Below are positions 18,132-27,239 of a DNA stretch of 64,000 nt, one piece after another. This DNA comes from Shimia sp039969785 (GTDB lineage: Bacteria; Pseudomonadota; Alphaproteobacteria; Rhodobacterales; Rhodobacteraceae). The stretch is from NCBI RefSeq assembly GCF_039969785.1, contig NZ_JBDVNC010000005.1, positions 1 through 64,000 on the forward strand, read 5' to 3'. Under the pieces are notes generated by a model. The model did no database searches and was not told where the DNA came from. It saw nothing but the letters and a program-made list of their open reading frames with translations. Position numbers and translations under genes: made by a program. The first letter of the stretch is position 1, and the number at the start of each line of letters is the position of its first letter.

Positions 18132-21125
18132 TCAAAGGAAGGTGACGTTAATCGCGTCAATTTCTTCAACCGTCAGCCCATTCATAAAAATGCAGTCTTG
18201 CAATCCGTAGCTCAATTCAACGCTTCCACGGATTTCTACCCAAGACAGGTCCTCTTCTGCGACCCCGATCAGATGTAACGTGTCCTCTACCGTATCAAAG
18301 TCCAGCAAAAGGTCATGACCATCGCCAACTTTGAATTCAAAAATATCCGCACCGGCATCCCCGGCCAGAAAATCAGAACCGGCGCCACCAGACAGGACAT
18401 CTGCACCCTCGCCACCGCTCAACGTGTCTGCGCCAGCACCGCCGGAAAGGTGATCATCACCGATCCGCCCCAAAAGCTTGTCTTTACCATGATCACCCGA
18501 CAGAACATCTGCGCCAGCACCACCATCCACGTGGTCATCCCCACCGCCACTGGTCATAGTATCGTCGCCAACATTGCCAGTGATCCGATTGTTGCCGTCA
18601 TTGCCGGCACCAGCAAAATCTTGTGTACCAAAGAACACCAAATCTTCAACATGTTCGGACAGTGCGAAATCGGCCTTGGCATGCACGACGTCGTGGCCCT
18701 CACCCGCGAATTCAACAATCGTGTCGAATGCGTCACTGACCTTGTAAGTGTCATTCCCTAGGCCGCCATAGGCGATGTCCGCCCCCGCATTGCCCGACAA
18801 AAGATCGTTGCCAACGCCACCATACATGACGTCATCGCCTAAACCGGGGCAAAGAATGTCATTTCCATTTCCACCAAAGACAGTGTCGTTTCCGCTGCCT
18901 CCATGGAGTTTGTCATTGCCATCGTCGCCATAGAGCAAGTCGGCACCATCTCCACCATGCAACTTGTCATGATTAGCACCGCCATAAATCGTGTCGTCGC
19001 CTGCACCGGCAATGATGTTGTCATTGCCAGCCATGCCCGTCAAAAGATTGCCCAACTCATTGCCCACGATCATGTTGCGCAATTCGTTGCCCGCGCCATT
19101 AATCGCGGTCGAACCTTTGTCCAGCCAGAGGTTTTCCAACCCAGCTCCAAGAACGAAGTCCACTTTCGATTTCACCGTGTCGGTCCCATCTCCGCCTTCT
19201 TCGGACACCACGTCTTCAGCGTTATCAACAAAGTACGTGTCGTTGCCTGCGCCCCCGAACAAATGATCCGCACCACGTCCTCCGTCAAGAATGTCGTTTC
19301 CATCATCACCGTGAACAAGGTCGTCGCCGTCCTGCGCACGAATAAAATCACGGCCGGCCCCGCCGAAAATATCGTCATCTCCTGCACCAGCGTAAATCTT
19401 GTCATTGCCACCATAGCCAAGGATAACTTCGTTCGCCCCATCGGTCCCATCGACCTGCGTTCCATCCGCGTCCGTGAAACCAACAATGTGATCATTCCCG
19501 GCTGTTCCCTGAACCGGTGATGTCTCGATGGTCAGAGTACCGGTGTCTGAAGTGCCGCTTTCGTTCACGATAGAATAGGTCAATTCTGCCGTAACATCGC
19601 GCGTCGGGCTGCCTGGCAGGATATGAACCTGCCCATTGCCCAAATAGGTTACAACTTCCCCATTGCTCAGGGCAAATTCTTGTCCAACCGACACCGCGAT
19701 GCCGTTTATATGTGACAGGCTCAGGCTGTCTCCTGCGCCCACATCATCATTGGCCAACAGATCGAGCGTCACGCCTGCGCCCTTGGCTGCGAGTTTCACC
19801 AAATCGTCCTCGGCAAGCGCCACCGACAGGACTGGCGCACGTAGCAGCACGCTGGACGAAGTATCGATGCCGAGGAACGGGTCGACGCCACGGGTGTCCA
19901 GTGCACCGTCATTGCTTGAAACGCGTGGCGCATCCGCGAGCAATTCCAACGCCAAAGACCCATTTTCAACTTCAGTTATCTTATAGAACCCACCCGTTTT
20001 CAGCGTGGTCACATCCAAGTCATGATCAGCGTTGTTCGCGCCGATATAGACGTTGCCATCCGCATCTACCATTGTGGCACCAAAGGCGCTTACTGGAATG
20101 CCTGATTGCATGTCCCCTTCTACCAAAGTGCCTGTCACAGCCCGGGTGGTCACGATGGGGTCTCCGCCAAGCGCGACTTCACTGATGTCGATCGACACAA
20201 AGGTGCCATCTTGCCCTGCAACGCCGCTGTGCGCCAAACCGAAAAAGGTCTGAGATGGCCCATGATACGCCAGATCAGCAAGCCCGCTTGTCGAAAAATC
20301 AAGCGACGGCAGCGACAAGACCGAATAGGTCAATGCACCATTGGCATCAACTTCAGACAGGTCATATACCACCGCCTGCCCCAAATTACCGCTAAATGTC
20401 CAGAGATTGCCCTGATCATCCACGTCCCCGATATACGAGCCCATAATACCTGAAGACACTGCATAAGTCGCCCCACGCGCATCCATCGCAATCACGTCAT
20501 TCTTTAAGATCTCGCTTCCGTTTGCGTCAAAGCCATTCGAGCGTGCGATGCCGTAAATCAGGTCATCTTCTTGAGAATATCCAATCGCGTTCACATTAAC
20601 CGCTCTAGGAACTTCGGCCTCTGTGTAGCTATTGGTTTCCAGATCAAAAACCACAAGCTGCCCGTTCAAAACCTGATAAACATGACTTTGACCGGGGGCA
20701 AAGGCATCGACGGTCACCTCATTCCCGCCAAATGTCATCGCTTTTTCATAAGAAGGCACCACACCCGACGTATCAATGGAACCCTGATCTCCGCCCAAAA
20801 CACTGGTTATCCTAAACTCAAGGTTTTGGGCCTCGCCTGCGCCAGCCAGCTCGAACGTGTAAGTCTCAAACACCCCACCCACATGAGTAAAACTGCCCAC
20901 GCTTTCGCCGCCAAAGATCACTTCAACTCTTACGCTTTCCACATCCGCCGCAAGGTTTGACGCAAGATTAAATTCAAGTTCATAGGGCACTCCGAGGACA
21001 GTTTCGACAGTCGTGCTCAACACTGGCACGCCATCATCGTCCACACCTCCGACCCAGTTTTCGGAAACGGCATATTGCTCGAACGTCAAACGATCATCGA
21101 CGTCTTCAAGTAGATTTTCTGGCAT
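18132..21125 (-). CDS. RTX-type calcium-binding secreted protein
   Basis: About 997 residues from ATG 21125; a longer frame starts at 21185 but its extra 20 residues look unlike a natural N-terminus. No Sec signal. The N-terminal ~450 residues show repeated short beta-type units that resemble a beta-propeller (for example VYQVLNGQLVVFDLETNSYTE, then QAVVYDLSEVD and similar). A cadherin-like segment follows, then many nonapeptide GGxGxDxxx repeats such as GGAGNDT, GGSGNDTVFGGNGNDIL and GGAGADTLSGGEGADVL. Such proteins are exported by type I secretion and fold in Ca2+. No type I exporter gene is in the window. It sits just upstream of the exopolysaccharide operon, so a matrix or surface role is possible (inference). 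Confidence 0.88.
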   Translation of the reverse strand: MPENLLEDVDDRLTFEQYAVSENWVGGVDDDGVPVLSTTVETVLGVPYELEFNLASNLAADVESVRVEVIFGGESVGSFTHVGGVFETYTFELAGAGEAQNLEFRITSVLGGDQGSIDTSGVVPSYEKAMTFGGNEVTVDAFAPGQSHVYQVLNGQLVVFDLETNSYTEAEVPRAVNVNAIGYSQEDDLIYGIARSNGFDANGSEILKNDVIAMDARGATYAVSSGIMGSYIGDVDDQGNLWTFSGNLGQAVVYDLSEVDANGALTYSVLSLPSLDFSTSGLADLAYHGPSQTFFGLAHSGVAGQDGTFVSIDISEVALGGDPIVTTRAVTGTLVEGDMQSGIPVSAFGATMVDADGNVYIGANNADHDLDVTTLKTGGFYKITEVENGSLALELLADAPRVSSNDGALDTRGVDPFLGIDTSSSVLLRAPVLSVALAEDDLVKLAAKGAGVTLDLLANDDVGAGDSLSLSHINGIAVSVGQEFALSNGEVVTYLGNGQVHILPGSPTRDVTAELTYSIVNESGTSDTGTLTIETSPVQGTAGNDHIVGFTDADGTQVDGTDGANEVILGYGGNDKIYAGAGDDDIFGGAGRDFIRAQDGDDLVHGDDGNDILDGGRGADHLFGGAGNDTYFVDNAEDVVSEEGGDGTDTVKSKVDFVLGAGLENLWLDKGSTAINGAGNELRNMIVGNELGNLLTGMAGNDNIIAGAGDDTIYGGANHDKLHGGDGADLLYGDDGNDKLHGGSGNDTVFGGNGNDILCPGLGDDVMYGGVGNDLLSGNAGADIAYGGLGNDTYKVSDAFDTIVEFAGEGHDVVHAKADFALSEHVEDLVFFGTQDFAGAGNDGNNRITGNVGDDTMTSGGGDDHVDGGAGADVLSGDHGKDKLLGRIGDDHLSGGAGADTLSGGEGADVLSGGAGSDFLAGDAGADIFEFKVGDGHDLLLDFDTVEDTLHLIGVAEEDLSWVEIRGSVELSYGLQDCIFMNGLTVEEIDAINVTFL

Positions 21126-22030
21126 TCTATGAGCCCCCAAAAATGTGATGCAGAGCATCAGGTCAAATACAGGACTTCGTTCCAACCCGTTGCTACGACT
21201 CGTTCCTGACGCACCTGCTCAATGTCCGAATTTCATCTTTTTGACGAAGCATTTCACGCGCTCAAAAGACTACTCTCAACCTCATTGGGCTATCACTCAC
21301 ATCAATTCGAATAGTGCTTCGCCGGAAATTTAGAGAAATTGAGTGAATTTACCGGCATGCAAATCATCTGCTCTAACAAGCGATGTTACGGGACAATCCG
21401 CCCTAGCCATTCAGGGTTTGTCTGCCGTTCGATATGAAAAACATAGCGACCTGTGTTGTCAGACCAGTTTAAACTAGTCTCAACAAGGCCGGTGATCTGC
21501 GCGCTAGGCGCCACAAACCGGCCAGCACCTCACTTCAGTGATCTGGAGCGCGAGGAAGAATTGTGCTGTTCACCTTTGGTCGTCTCGAATATCTGGTCGC
21601 GGCGTGACCGCCAATTCGAACAATGTCGCGTCCGATCAATTTTGTTTTTGCGGATTCATTTTACAAACGGGCGGCCAATTCTGTTCAACAGAAACGGATG
21701 CCTTCATGGCTTACATCAATGCGTCGTTTATGCAGCAACATCGCCTTAAACCCGACGTAAAAGAAAGCTATGACTTACAATATCAATGCCCGTCGAAAAG
21801 TTTTGGAGCTCGCTTTGAAATAGAGAAAAGGGCGAAGCTTTGCCATAGCAGCCCCACTAAACCGCCCTGCCCAGTTTCAAGCCGGAACCCGCTGAAAATG
21901 TCTTTGCATTGCTATTTTGACAACGCGCGAAAGTATCATGCAACCGCAACCCATGACAGCACCAAGCCTTGTGCACAGTCCTGTTTTGTCCAGACAAGTC
22001 ATCGTGGAGGAACGCGATATGTAACGAGAA
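21126..22030. other. Intergenic region with an old IS6 fragment
   Basis: No supported gene. 21126-21660 has no recognisable features apart from the expected RTX promoter region. From about 21670 to 21890 it carries a decayed fragment of the IS6-type element seen elsewhere in the window. Confidence 0.5.
21670..21890 (-). mobile_element. Decayed IS6-family fragment
   Basis: The stretch shares, with many changes, the segment of the other IS6 copies in this window that codes for the transposase N-terminus (the SHE-IRFWWNRFGP region; 'cttacatcaatgc' on the plus strand) and the element end (compare 40260-40480). It is too eroded to give an open frame and shows an older insertion than the copies at 31, 40 and 58 kb. 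Confidence 0.6.
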
Positions 22031-22582
22031 TCACTGAGAAATCGGTCGCATGGTCGCGATCAACTCTGCGACCTTAATACCAAACTTGCGCATTTCAGAA
22101 CGGTTCATGATCACGCCATTACTGGTGAGATAAAGCCAGTCTGTTACCGTCAATGTGTGCCCTCCGGATTCTTCGGGCAGCTTGATTTTGTACTCCATTT
22201 TGATTGTCGAGCCCGAAACCGATCCGCGGGCTAAGCCAATGATGTCATCGGCGGTCGCGGTAAATGTATTGGCCTCGCCAAGCGTCAAATACCATTTTCG
22301 GCTTTGTTGCTTGCCATTCGAATACGTGAACTCCTCGCTAAGCGTCCCGGTGTTACCATCCCAGCGACCGAACATCTTCGCTACGAAACTGTTGGTCATT
22401 TTGCCGTTTGGTCCAAAAATCAATCCCTCGGACAGAATTTCGCCAGACAAATGGGTTTTGAGCGAAAACGCTGGACCGCTGTTGATATAGTCAGACGGCG
22501 TCTGTGCGCGAAAGCTGAACAAGATTGTTTTGGCAAGCAGAAGCAAAAGAATAAGCAACGGCAGAACGAATAGAAGTTTCAT
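22031..22582 (-). CDS. DUF3833 family lipid-envelope protein
   Basis: 183 residues with a strong hydrophobic N-terminal helix (LLFVLPLLILLLLLAKTILF) and the DUF3833 pattern (GRWDGNTGTLSEEFTYSNG; then DIIGLARGSVSGSTIKMEYK). Members are probably exported or membrane-anchored; function unknown. ATG at 22582 overlaps the MFS stop as ATGA. It is the last gene of the RpoE-controlled FAD-methyltransferase-MFS-DUF3833 run, a gene set that travels together in Rhodobacterales. Confidence 0.82.
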   Translation of the reverse strand: MKLLFVLPLLILLLLLAKTILFSFRAQTPSDYINSGPAFSLKTHLSGEILSEGLIFGPNGKMTNSFVAKMFGRWDGNTGTLSEEFTYSNGKQQSRKWYLTLGEANTFTATADDIIGLARGSVSGSTIKMEYKIKLPEESGGHTLTVTDWLYLTSNGVIMNRSEMRKFGIKVAELIATMRPISQ

Positions 22583-23805
22583 AAGGCCTGGTCCTCTGTG
22601 GGGAGTCTAAAGACAAGTGCCAGCGCGACAAGTTTCAGTGCGCAGGGAATGATCGCGTAAGTGATATTCAACATGCGCAGCGCCGCGTCACTGTTGGGAA
22701 CACCTGGTCTGAAACCGCTGTATTCAAGCAGCGGCAGAACAATGAAAGCTGCCATTGCAAGCCCCAACTTTCCGGAGAACGACCATATGCCGAAGGCAAC
22801 GGAGCTTTTAAGTCCGGCTAGGGTCAGGGACACAGAGAACATTGCCGGAAGGATGACCATATCAGCGCCCAATGCCGCGCCAGAGGCAAGGCAAATAATG
22901 GAGAAACCGACTATGTCGCCTTGCGTCAAAAACGCGGCGCCGATGAAACCCAGAACAGCCAACGGCATCGCGATCATCAAAGTGGCTCTTGGCCCAGCTC
23001 CCCGGGCCACTTTCGTCCACAAAGGCACACTCAGGCCGGCGCTGAGAAAAAAGAAAACCAATAGAGGTCCTGCTTTTCCAGCCAATTGAAGACGGTCTTC
23101 GACAAAAAACAGAAAGAGTGTGGACGTAATTGCGACTGGCAGACTGTTAACCAAGCCCAAGATCAAGAGCCGTAACGAACCTGCTTGGCTGAGGCCCGCA
23201 AATGAAAATCGCGCACCCAATATGGGTTCGCGCCGCCAGATGGGCAGAGCTACCACAGCGGTCAGCACGGCAATGGCACTCAGAAACAATCCAAACACAG
23301 GGTATCCATACGCCGCAGCTCCCAAACTGACAAAAATCGCTGGTGCTATGGCAGCAATTATTACGCCCGCCAACATGCCAGCTTCGCGAAACGCGGCCAG
23401 AGTCATCAACGCTTGAGGGGCCGGACTTTTGGCAAGAGTTGCACTCCGGCCATAAAGCAGGATCATTCCGAGGCTATAGGCAGAAAACAGCAATACCAAA
23501 ACCATCACTAGGTTTGTCAATAAGTTGGGCCCTGGACGTATGTGAAACAGCAGGGGAAACCCGATAGACAACCCAAGCGCCGCCGCCGTAGCAAAGAACA
23601 CCTGAGCTCTTGGCCAGCGATCGATCGCCCAACCAATAAGAGGGTCCTGCACCAGATCGACCAGGCGGATCAAAAACAGGATCGTGCCTAATGTGCCCAA
23701 ACCAACCCCAAGGCTCACCGAGGCAAATCGCGGCAAATGGATGTAAAGCGGAATACCAGCAGCGGACAACATCAAGGCATAGAGGCTGATACGTGGGTAA
23801 AGCAT
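22579..23805 (-). CDS. MFS/GPH-type transporter
   Basis: 408 residues, about twelve membrane segments. The RLVDLVQDPLIGWAIDR motif near the N-terminus is typical of glycoside-pentoside-hexuronide:cation symporters. In this context (lipid-modifying, RpoE-controlled genes) a lipid or small-molecule substrate is also possible, as seen for MFS carriers linked to Cfa-like genes. ATG at 23805 is preferred to GTG at 23808. It is separated from the methyltransferase by 96 bases without an obvious RpoE-type promoter. Confidence 0.85.
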   Translation of the reverse strand: MLYPRISLYALMLSAAGIPLYIHLPRFASVSLGVGLGTLGTILFLIRLVDLVQDPLIGWAIDRWPRAQVFFATAAALGLSIGFPLLFHIRPGPNLLTNLVMVLVLLFSAYSLGMILLYGRSATLAKSPAPQALMTLAAFREAGMLAGVIIAAIAPAIFVSLGAAAYGYPVFGLFLSAIAVLTAVVALPIWRREPILGARFSFAGLSQAGSLRLLILGLVNSLPVAITSTLFLFFVEDRLQLAGKAGPLLVFFFLSAGLSVPLWTKVARGAGPRATLMIAMPLAVLGFIGAAFLTQGDIVGFSIICLASGAALGADMVILPAMFSVSLTLAGLKSSVAFGIWSFSGKLGLAMAAFIVLPLLEYSGFRPGVPNSDAALRMLNITYAIIPCALKLVALALVFRLPTEDQAL

Positions 23806-23901
23806 CACACGCCTAATTGACCAGCATCAAGCCACGCCACGTTGACGCCGGTATCCAGTAGATATTGGGGAATTAACGCTGTGTATGGACACGACAAAAC
23901 G

Positions 23902-25059
23902 CTACGCATGCGCTAACTCGACTTGAACAACGTTGGTGTGTCCGATTGCAAACGAAGCTGTACAAATCCCAAGATAGTATTCCCAATTGCGGAAAAAACT
24001 CTCGTTGTAACCCATCTGGCTGATCCGCGGCTTTTGCGCCCCAAGGCGATCCGCCCAAATTCGGCAGGTCTTCGCATAATCTTGTCCAAACGCAAAATTG
24101 TCGAGCACCTGAAGGCCTGCGTCTTTTGCTTGCTTATTAATGACATTGTCTGACAGCAGCATCCCCCCGGGGAATACATACTGTCGGATGTAATCAGACG
24201 AGTTTCGGTACGTTTCAAAAAAGCTGTCTTTGACGGTGATAGCCTGCAAGAGAACACGCCCCCCTTCAGCCAAGTTCCGTTTAAGCGTTGCAAAATAATC
24301 GGGCCAGTACCGTGTACCGACGGCTTCAATCATCTCAATCGAAACGATATTGTCATATTCCCCGTTGAGGTGGCGATAGTCCCGCAACTGTATGTCCGCG
24401 CGACCATCAAGACGGCATTCCGCATAGCTTTGCTGATTTCTTGAAATGGTAACACCGGTCACGTGGTGCCCGTCTTCGCTTGCTTGTTCAGCAAAGCCTC
24501 CCCACCCACAGCCGATTTCCAAAGTGCGATCCCCATCGCTCAACCGGGACAGAACGCGCGCGTTTTTTCGAGATTGAGCACGCATCAGATCATCATCGGA
24601 CCCCTCAAACAATCCCGATGAATATGTCATTCCCTCATCCAACCACAGCGCATAAAACTCGTTGCCCACATCATAATGCGAGCGAATGTTCCGGCGCGAA
24701 CCACGCAGCGAGTTGGCCCGCATCACTGTGTCGACCAAGCGGAATTTAGCCCGTCTCCAAGGATTGGCTTGATCATACGCCCCCAAATATTTTCGATTTT
24801 TCATTGCCACGGACATCAACCCTTCAATTGACGGCGTGTCCCACAAACCCTGAACATAAGTTTCCCCAAGCCCAACTTGCCCATGCGCAGCCATCGCCGA
24901 CACTGCCGCCCAATCGCGGATAACCATTTCAGCTTCGGGACCTGAATGGCCGAATTGATAACGTTGGCCCTCAGGCGTGCGCAGTGTCAGTTGCCCTTCA
25001 CGCAGACGTTCGCAAGTTGACAGGAAATTCATCTTCAGGGCTTTGTTTGTAAGGCGCAT
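23902..25059 (-). CDS. Cfa-like S-adenosylmethionine fatty-acid methyltransferase (UfaM-like candidate)
   Basis: 385 residues of the cyclopropane-fatty-acid synthase superfamily. SAM-binding loop LEIGCGWGGFAEQA, VSIEMIEAVGTRYW, LLQAITVKDSFFETYRNSSD and YIRQYVFPGGMLLS are visible. These blocks resemble the actinobacterial/plant-type members more than E. coli Cfa. ATG at 25059 has AAAGG 9 bases upstream and starts inside the end of the FAD gene (62-base overlap), so translation is coupled. In R. sphaeroides a Cfa-like protein next to an FAD protein, both under RpoE, makes methylated furan fatty acids (UfaM, UfaD); this pair may do the same. A true cyclopropane synthase is the alternative. Confidence 0.85.
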   Translation of the reverse strand: MRLTNKALKMNFLSTCERLREGQLTLRTPEGQRYQFGHSGPEAEMVIRDWAAVSAMAAHGQVGLGETYVQGLWDTPSIEGLMSVAMKNRKYLGAYDQANPWRRAKFRLVDTVMRANSLRGSRRNIRSHYDVGNEFYALWLDEGMTYSSGLFEGSDDDLMRAQSRKNARVLSRLSDGDRTLEIGCGWGGFAEQASEDGHHVTGVTISRNQQSYAECRLDGRADIQLRDYRHLNGEYDNIVSIEMIEAVGTRYWPDYFATLKRNLAEGGRVLLQAITVKDSFFETYRNSSDYIRQYVFPGGMLLSDNVINKQAKDAGLQVLDNFAFGQDYAKTCRIWADRLGAQKPRISQMGYNESFFRNWEYYLGICTASFAIGHTNVVQVELAHA

Positions 25060-26341
25060 TTTCCATACCTTTAAATTTATGGCGATCATTAAGTGCACGT
25101 ACGATGCGCATAGCGCTTGCGATGCCATCTTCATGGAAACCATGCCGGTTCCAAGCGCCCGCAAACCATGTGAGATTTTGCCCCTGCATCTGGCGAATAT
25201 CCTGCTGAGCTTTCAGCGCCGCCTTGTCAAAAACGGGATGCGAGTACGAGACTTCGTCATAAATCGCGTCTTTTGGAATTTCCGTTGAAGGGTTCAGTGT
25301 TACAAAAAGAGGGTCGTTTTCCGGAATGCTCTGAAGCTTGTTCATCCAGTATGTCACGCCGATGTCGCCGTCTTGCGATCGATAGGCCCAACTCGACCAA
25401 CAAGCACGGCGCTTGGGCATCTGCCCCGCATCGCAATGCAAAACGGCTCTATTGGGCTGGTATCGAATACTGCCGAGCGCGTCTCTCTCGCCTTTTGTCG
25501 CGCCATTTCCCAAAATGCGCAAAGCTTGATCGGAATGGCAGGCCAAAACAATTTCGTCAAAAACCATAGGGTCAGCTTGAGCGGTATTGACGCGCACCCC
25601 GAATGAGTCGCGATGAACACTCTGCACAGGCGTGCTAATGTGAAGTGTGCAATCACGTGCAAGCAGAGCTTGTTCCAGCCTGCGAATGTATTCGATGCTG
25701 CCACCTTTGACCGTCCACCACTGGTGTTCACCAGTCCCGGCCAAAAGCGCGTGATTGCGGAAGAATTGTACAAGAGACTTTGCAGGAAACTGATCGACGT
25801 CTGCCACACGGGTCGACCAGATCGCGCCGCACATCGGCATCAAGTAATTGTCTCGAAACCATTTTCCAAGGCCCAACTCATCCACTAACTCACTAATGGT
25901 CTTGTTGTCGTCCTTCGCAGCCGCCTCCGCCCGTTTCCCAAATCGGATAATGTCCCAGATCATTTTGAAAAACTGTGGTCGCATAAGGTTGGTCTTTTGA
26001 GCAGCAATCGCGCTCAGATTGGAAAGGCCGTATTCTAGCTTTCCCCCGTCGATGCTGGCCCCAAAACTCATCTCACTCTTTATAACAGGCACGTCGAGAT
26101 CGCTGAAAAGTCGTGTGAGATACGGATAGGTGACATAATTGAAAACGATAAACCCCGTATCAACGGGTTGATTGCCATTTTTACCAGCCAAAACCGTCCG
26201 CGCATGCCCACCCAACCGCGGGTTTGCTTCAAACAGAGTAACATCGTGATGAGCCGCCAAATAGTACGCTGCAGACAGCCCCGAAATGCCACCCCCGACA
26301 ATGGCGACCTTCCTGCGCGGGCCATGAGTTTGATCGAACAT
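24998..26341 (-). CDS. FAD-dependent amine-oxidase-like desaturase (UfaD-like candidate)
   Basis: 447 residues. The N-terminal Rossmann motif VAIVGGGISGLSAAYYLA and FEANPRLGGHARTV bind FAD; C-terminal NLTWFAGAWNRHGFHEDGIASA closes the fold. This is the COG2907 group often found beside Cfa-like methyltransferases and DUF1365 genes. In R. sphaeroides the corresponding protein is reported to desaturate a methylated acyl chain during furan fatty acid synthesis. ATG at 26341 follows GAGGA; an in-frame TTG at 26359 is less likely. A TGATCC-N17-GTAACA promoter lies directly upstream (26372-26400). Confidence 0.86.
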   Translation of the reverse strand: MFDQTHGPRRKVAIVGGGISGLSAAYYLAAHHDVTLFEANPRLGGHARTVLAGKNGNQPVDTGFIVFNYVTYPYLTRLFSDLDVPVIKSEMSFGASIDGGKLEYGLSNLSAIAAQKTNLMRPQFFKMIWDIIRFGKRAEAAAKDDNKTISELVDELGLGKWFRDNYLMPMCGAIWSTRVADVDQFPAKSLVQFFRNHALLAGTGEHQWWTVKGGSIEYIRRLEQALLARDCTLHISTPVQSVHRDSFGVRVNTAQADPMVFDEIVLACHSDQALRILGNGATKGERDALGSIRYQPNRAVLHCDAGQMPKRRACWSSWAYRSQDGDIGVTYWMNKLQSIPENDPLFVTLNPSTEIPKDAIYDEVSYSHPVFDKAALKAQQDIRQMQGQNLTWFAGAWNRHGFHEDGIASAMRIVRALNDRHKFKGMENAPYKQSPEDEFPVNLRTSA

Positions 26342-26371
26342 GCTGTCCTCATCTTGCAAACGTTTCGAAAT

Positions 26372-26400
26372 TGTTACGCGGCCATTGTCTCAACGGATCA
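26372..26400 (-). promoter_or_regulatory. RpoE-type promoter of the FAD-methyltransferase operon
   Basis: On the minus strand TGATCC (26400-26395), a 17-base spacer and GTAACA (26377-26372). The -35 and the spacing match the R. sphaeroides RpoE consensus as I know it and the three other sites in this locus. Expected start of transcription near 26366, leaving about 25 bases to the ATG at 26341. Confidence 0.78.
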
Positions 26401-26431
26401 AAATTGCCGCGGAAATCTTTTTGGCGGAATT

Positions 26432-26460
26432 TGATCCAGAAACCTCGCGCGCGCGTAATT
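26432..26460 (+). promoter_or_regulatory. RpoE-type promoter of the DUF1365-SDR operon
   Basis: TGATCC (26432-26437), 17-base spacer, GTAATT (26455-26460). It points away from the promoter at 26372-26400, so both operons are driven from one 106-base gap. Transcription would start at about 26466-26467, which is the first codon of the DUF1365 gene. Confidence 0.76.
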
Positions 26461-26465
26461 AATGT

Positions 26466-27239
26466 ATGAAGCTAGAGCATATTCAGGCCCGGACACTTCA
26501 CGTCCGTCGCGGCGCGTTGAAAAATGCGTTCAGCTATAGCGTGGATTATGTTTTGACCGATTTTGGGGTTGAGACTCCCCTGCTATTATCGCGCAACCAT
26601 TTCAACCTTTGGTCATTGCGGGACAATCGCCATGGTGGCGTACGTGGGTCCGGTCGCGGCCTGAGATGGTTCAAGGAAATTCTGGCAGATTGTGGTTTTG
26701 AAGTCGATACTGCTCAGTTGTATTTGCTAACCCAACCCAGCTTTTTGTGGTTCCACTTTAACCCTGTCAGCTTTTGGATCGCCGTGGTGGATGGCACACC
26801 GCGCGCATTTGTTGCGGAGGTCGACAGCACCTTTGGTCAACGCCATTGCTATTTTTGTGCGCATGATGATTTTGGCCCGATCCGAAAGAGCGACACAATG
26901 GTCGCTAAAAAATTGATGCATGTATCGCCATTTCAAAAAGTGGCGGGACACTATCGGTTCAATTTCGACTTCAACGAGACAGCAATCGACATTCGTATTT
27001 CCTATGAAAATAAGAGTAGTGGCGTATTAGCCACCTTGTCAGGAACACGTCTTACGGCGACAAATACATCTTTGCTGTGGGCGGCCTTCAGGCGTCCGTT
27101 GGGAGCTGTAAGAGTGCTTGCCCTGATCCATTGGCAAGCAGCGAAGCTTTACTTAAAGCGGGCGCCCTTTCTAAAAGCACAGCCTGCACCGGAGCAATTT
27201 GTAACCACATCGCACAGCGATCAAGACCTCGCGAAATGA
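26466..27239 (+). CDS. DUF1365 family protein
   Basis: 257 residues. Recognisable DUF1365 blocks: HVRRGALKNAFSYSVDYVL near the start, LLTQPSFLWFHFNPVSFW in the middle, TFGQRHCYF and KLMHVSPFQKVAGHYRF. Function unknown, but the family is tied by neighbourhood to Cfa-like methyltransferases and FAD proteins. No Shine-Dalgarno sequence is visible before ATG 26466, and the predicted transcript starts at or next to this ATG. The stop overlaps the SDR start (ATGA). Confidence 0.87.
   Translation: MKLEHIQARTLHVRRGALKNAFSYSVDYVLTDFGVETPLLLSRNHFNLWSLRDNRHGGVRGSGRGLRWFKEILADCGFEVDTAQLYLLTQPSFLWFHFNPVSFWIAVVDGTPRAFVAEVDSTFGQRHCYFCAHDDFGPIRKSDTMVAKKLMHVSPFQKVAGHYRFNFDFNETAIDIRISYENKSSGVLATLSGTRLTATNTSLLWAAFRRPLGAVRVLALIHWQAAKLYLKRAPFLKAQPAPEQFVTTSHSDQDLAK

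Noticed and set aside
18315..20960. Several long open frames opposite the RTX gene
   Set aside because: They arise from the repetitive GGxGxD codons read on the other strand; composition and lack of start sites do not support genes.
21126..21185. Extra N-terminal 20 residues of the RTX gene from a start at 21185
   Set aside because: The added residues are unlike the rest, and the ATG at 21125 gives a sensible N-terminus; RTX proteins need no signal peptide.
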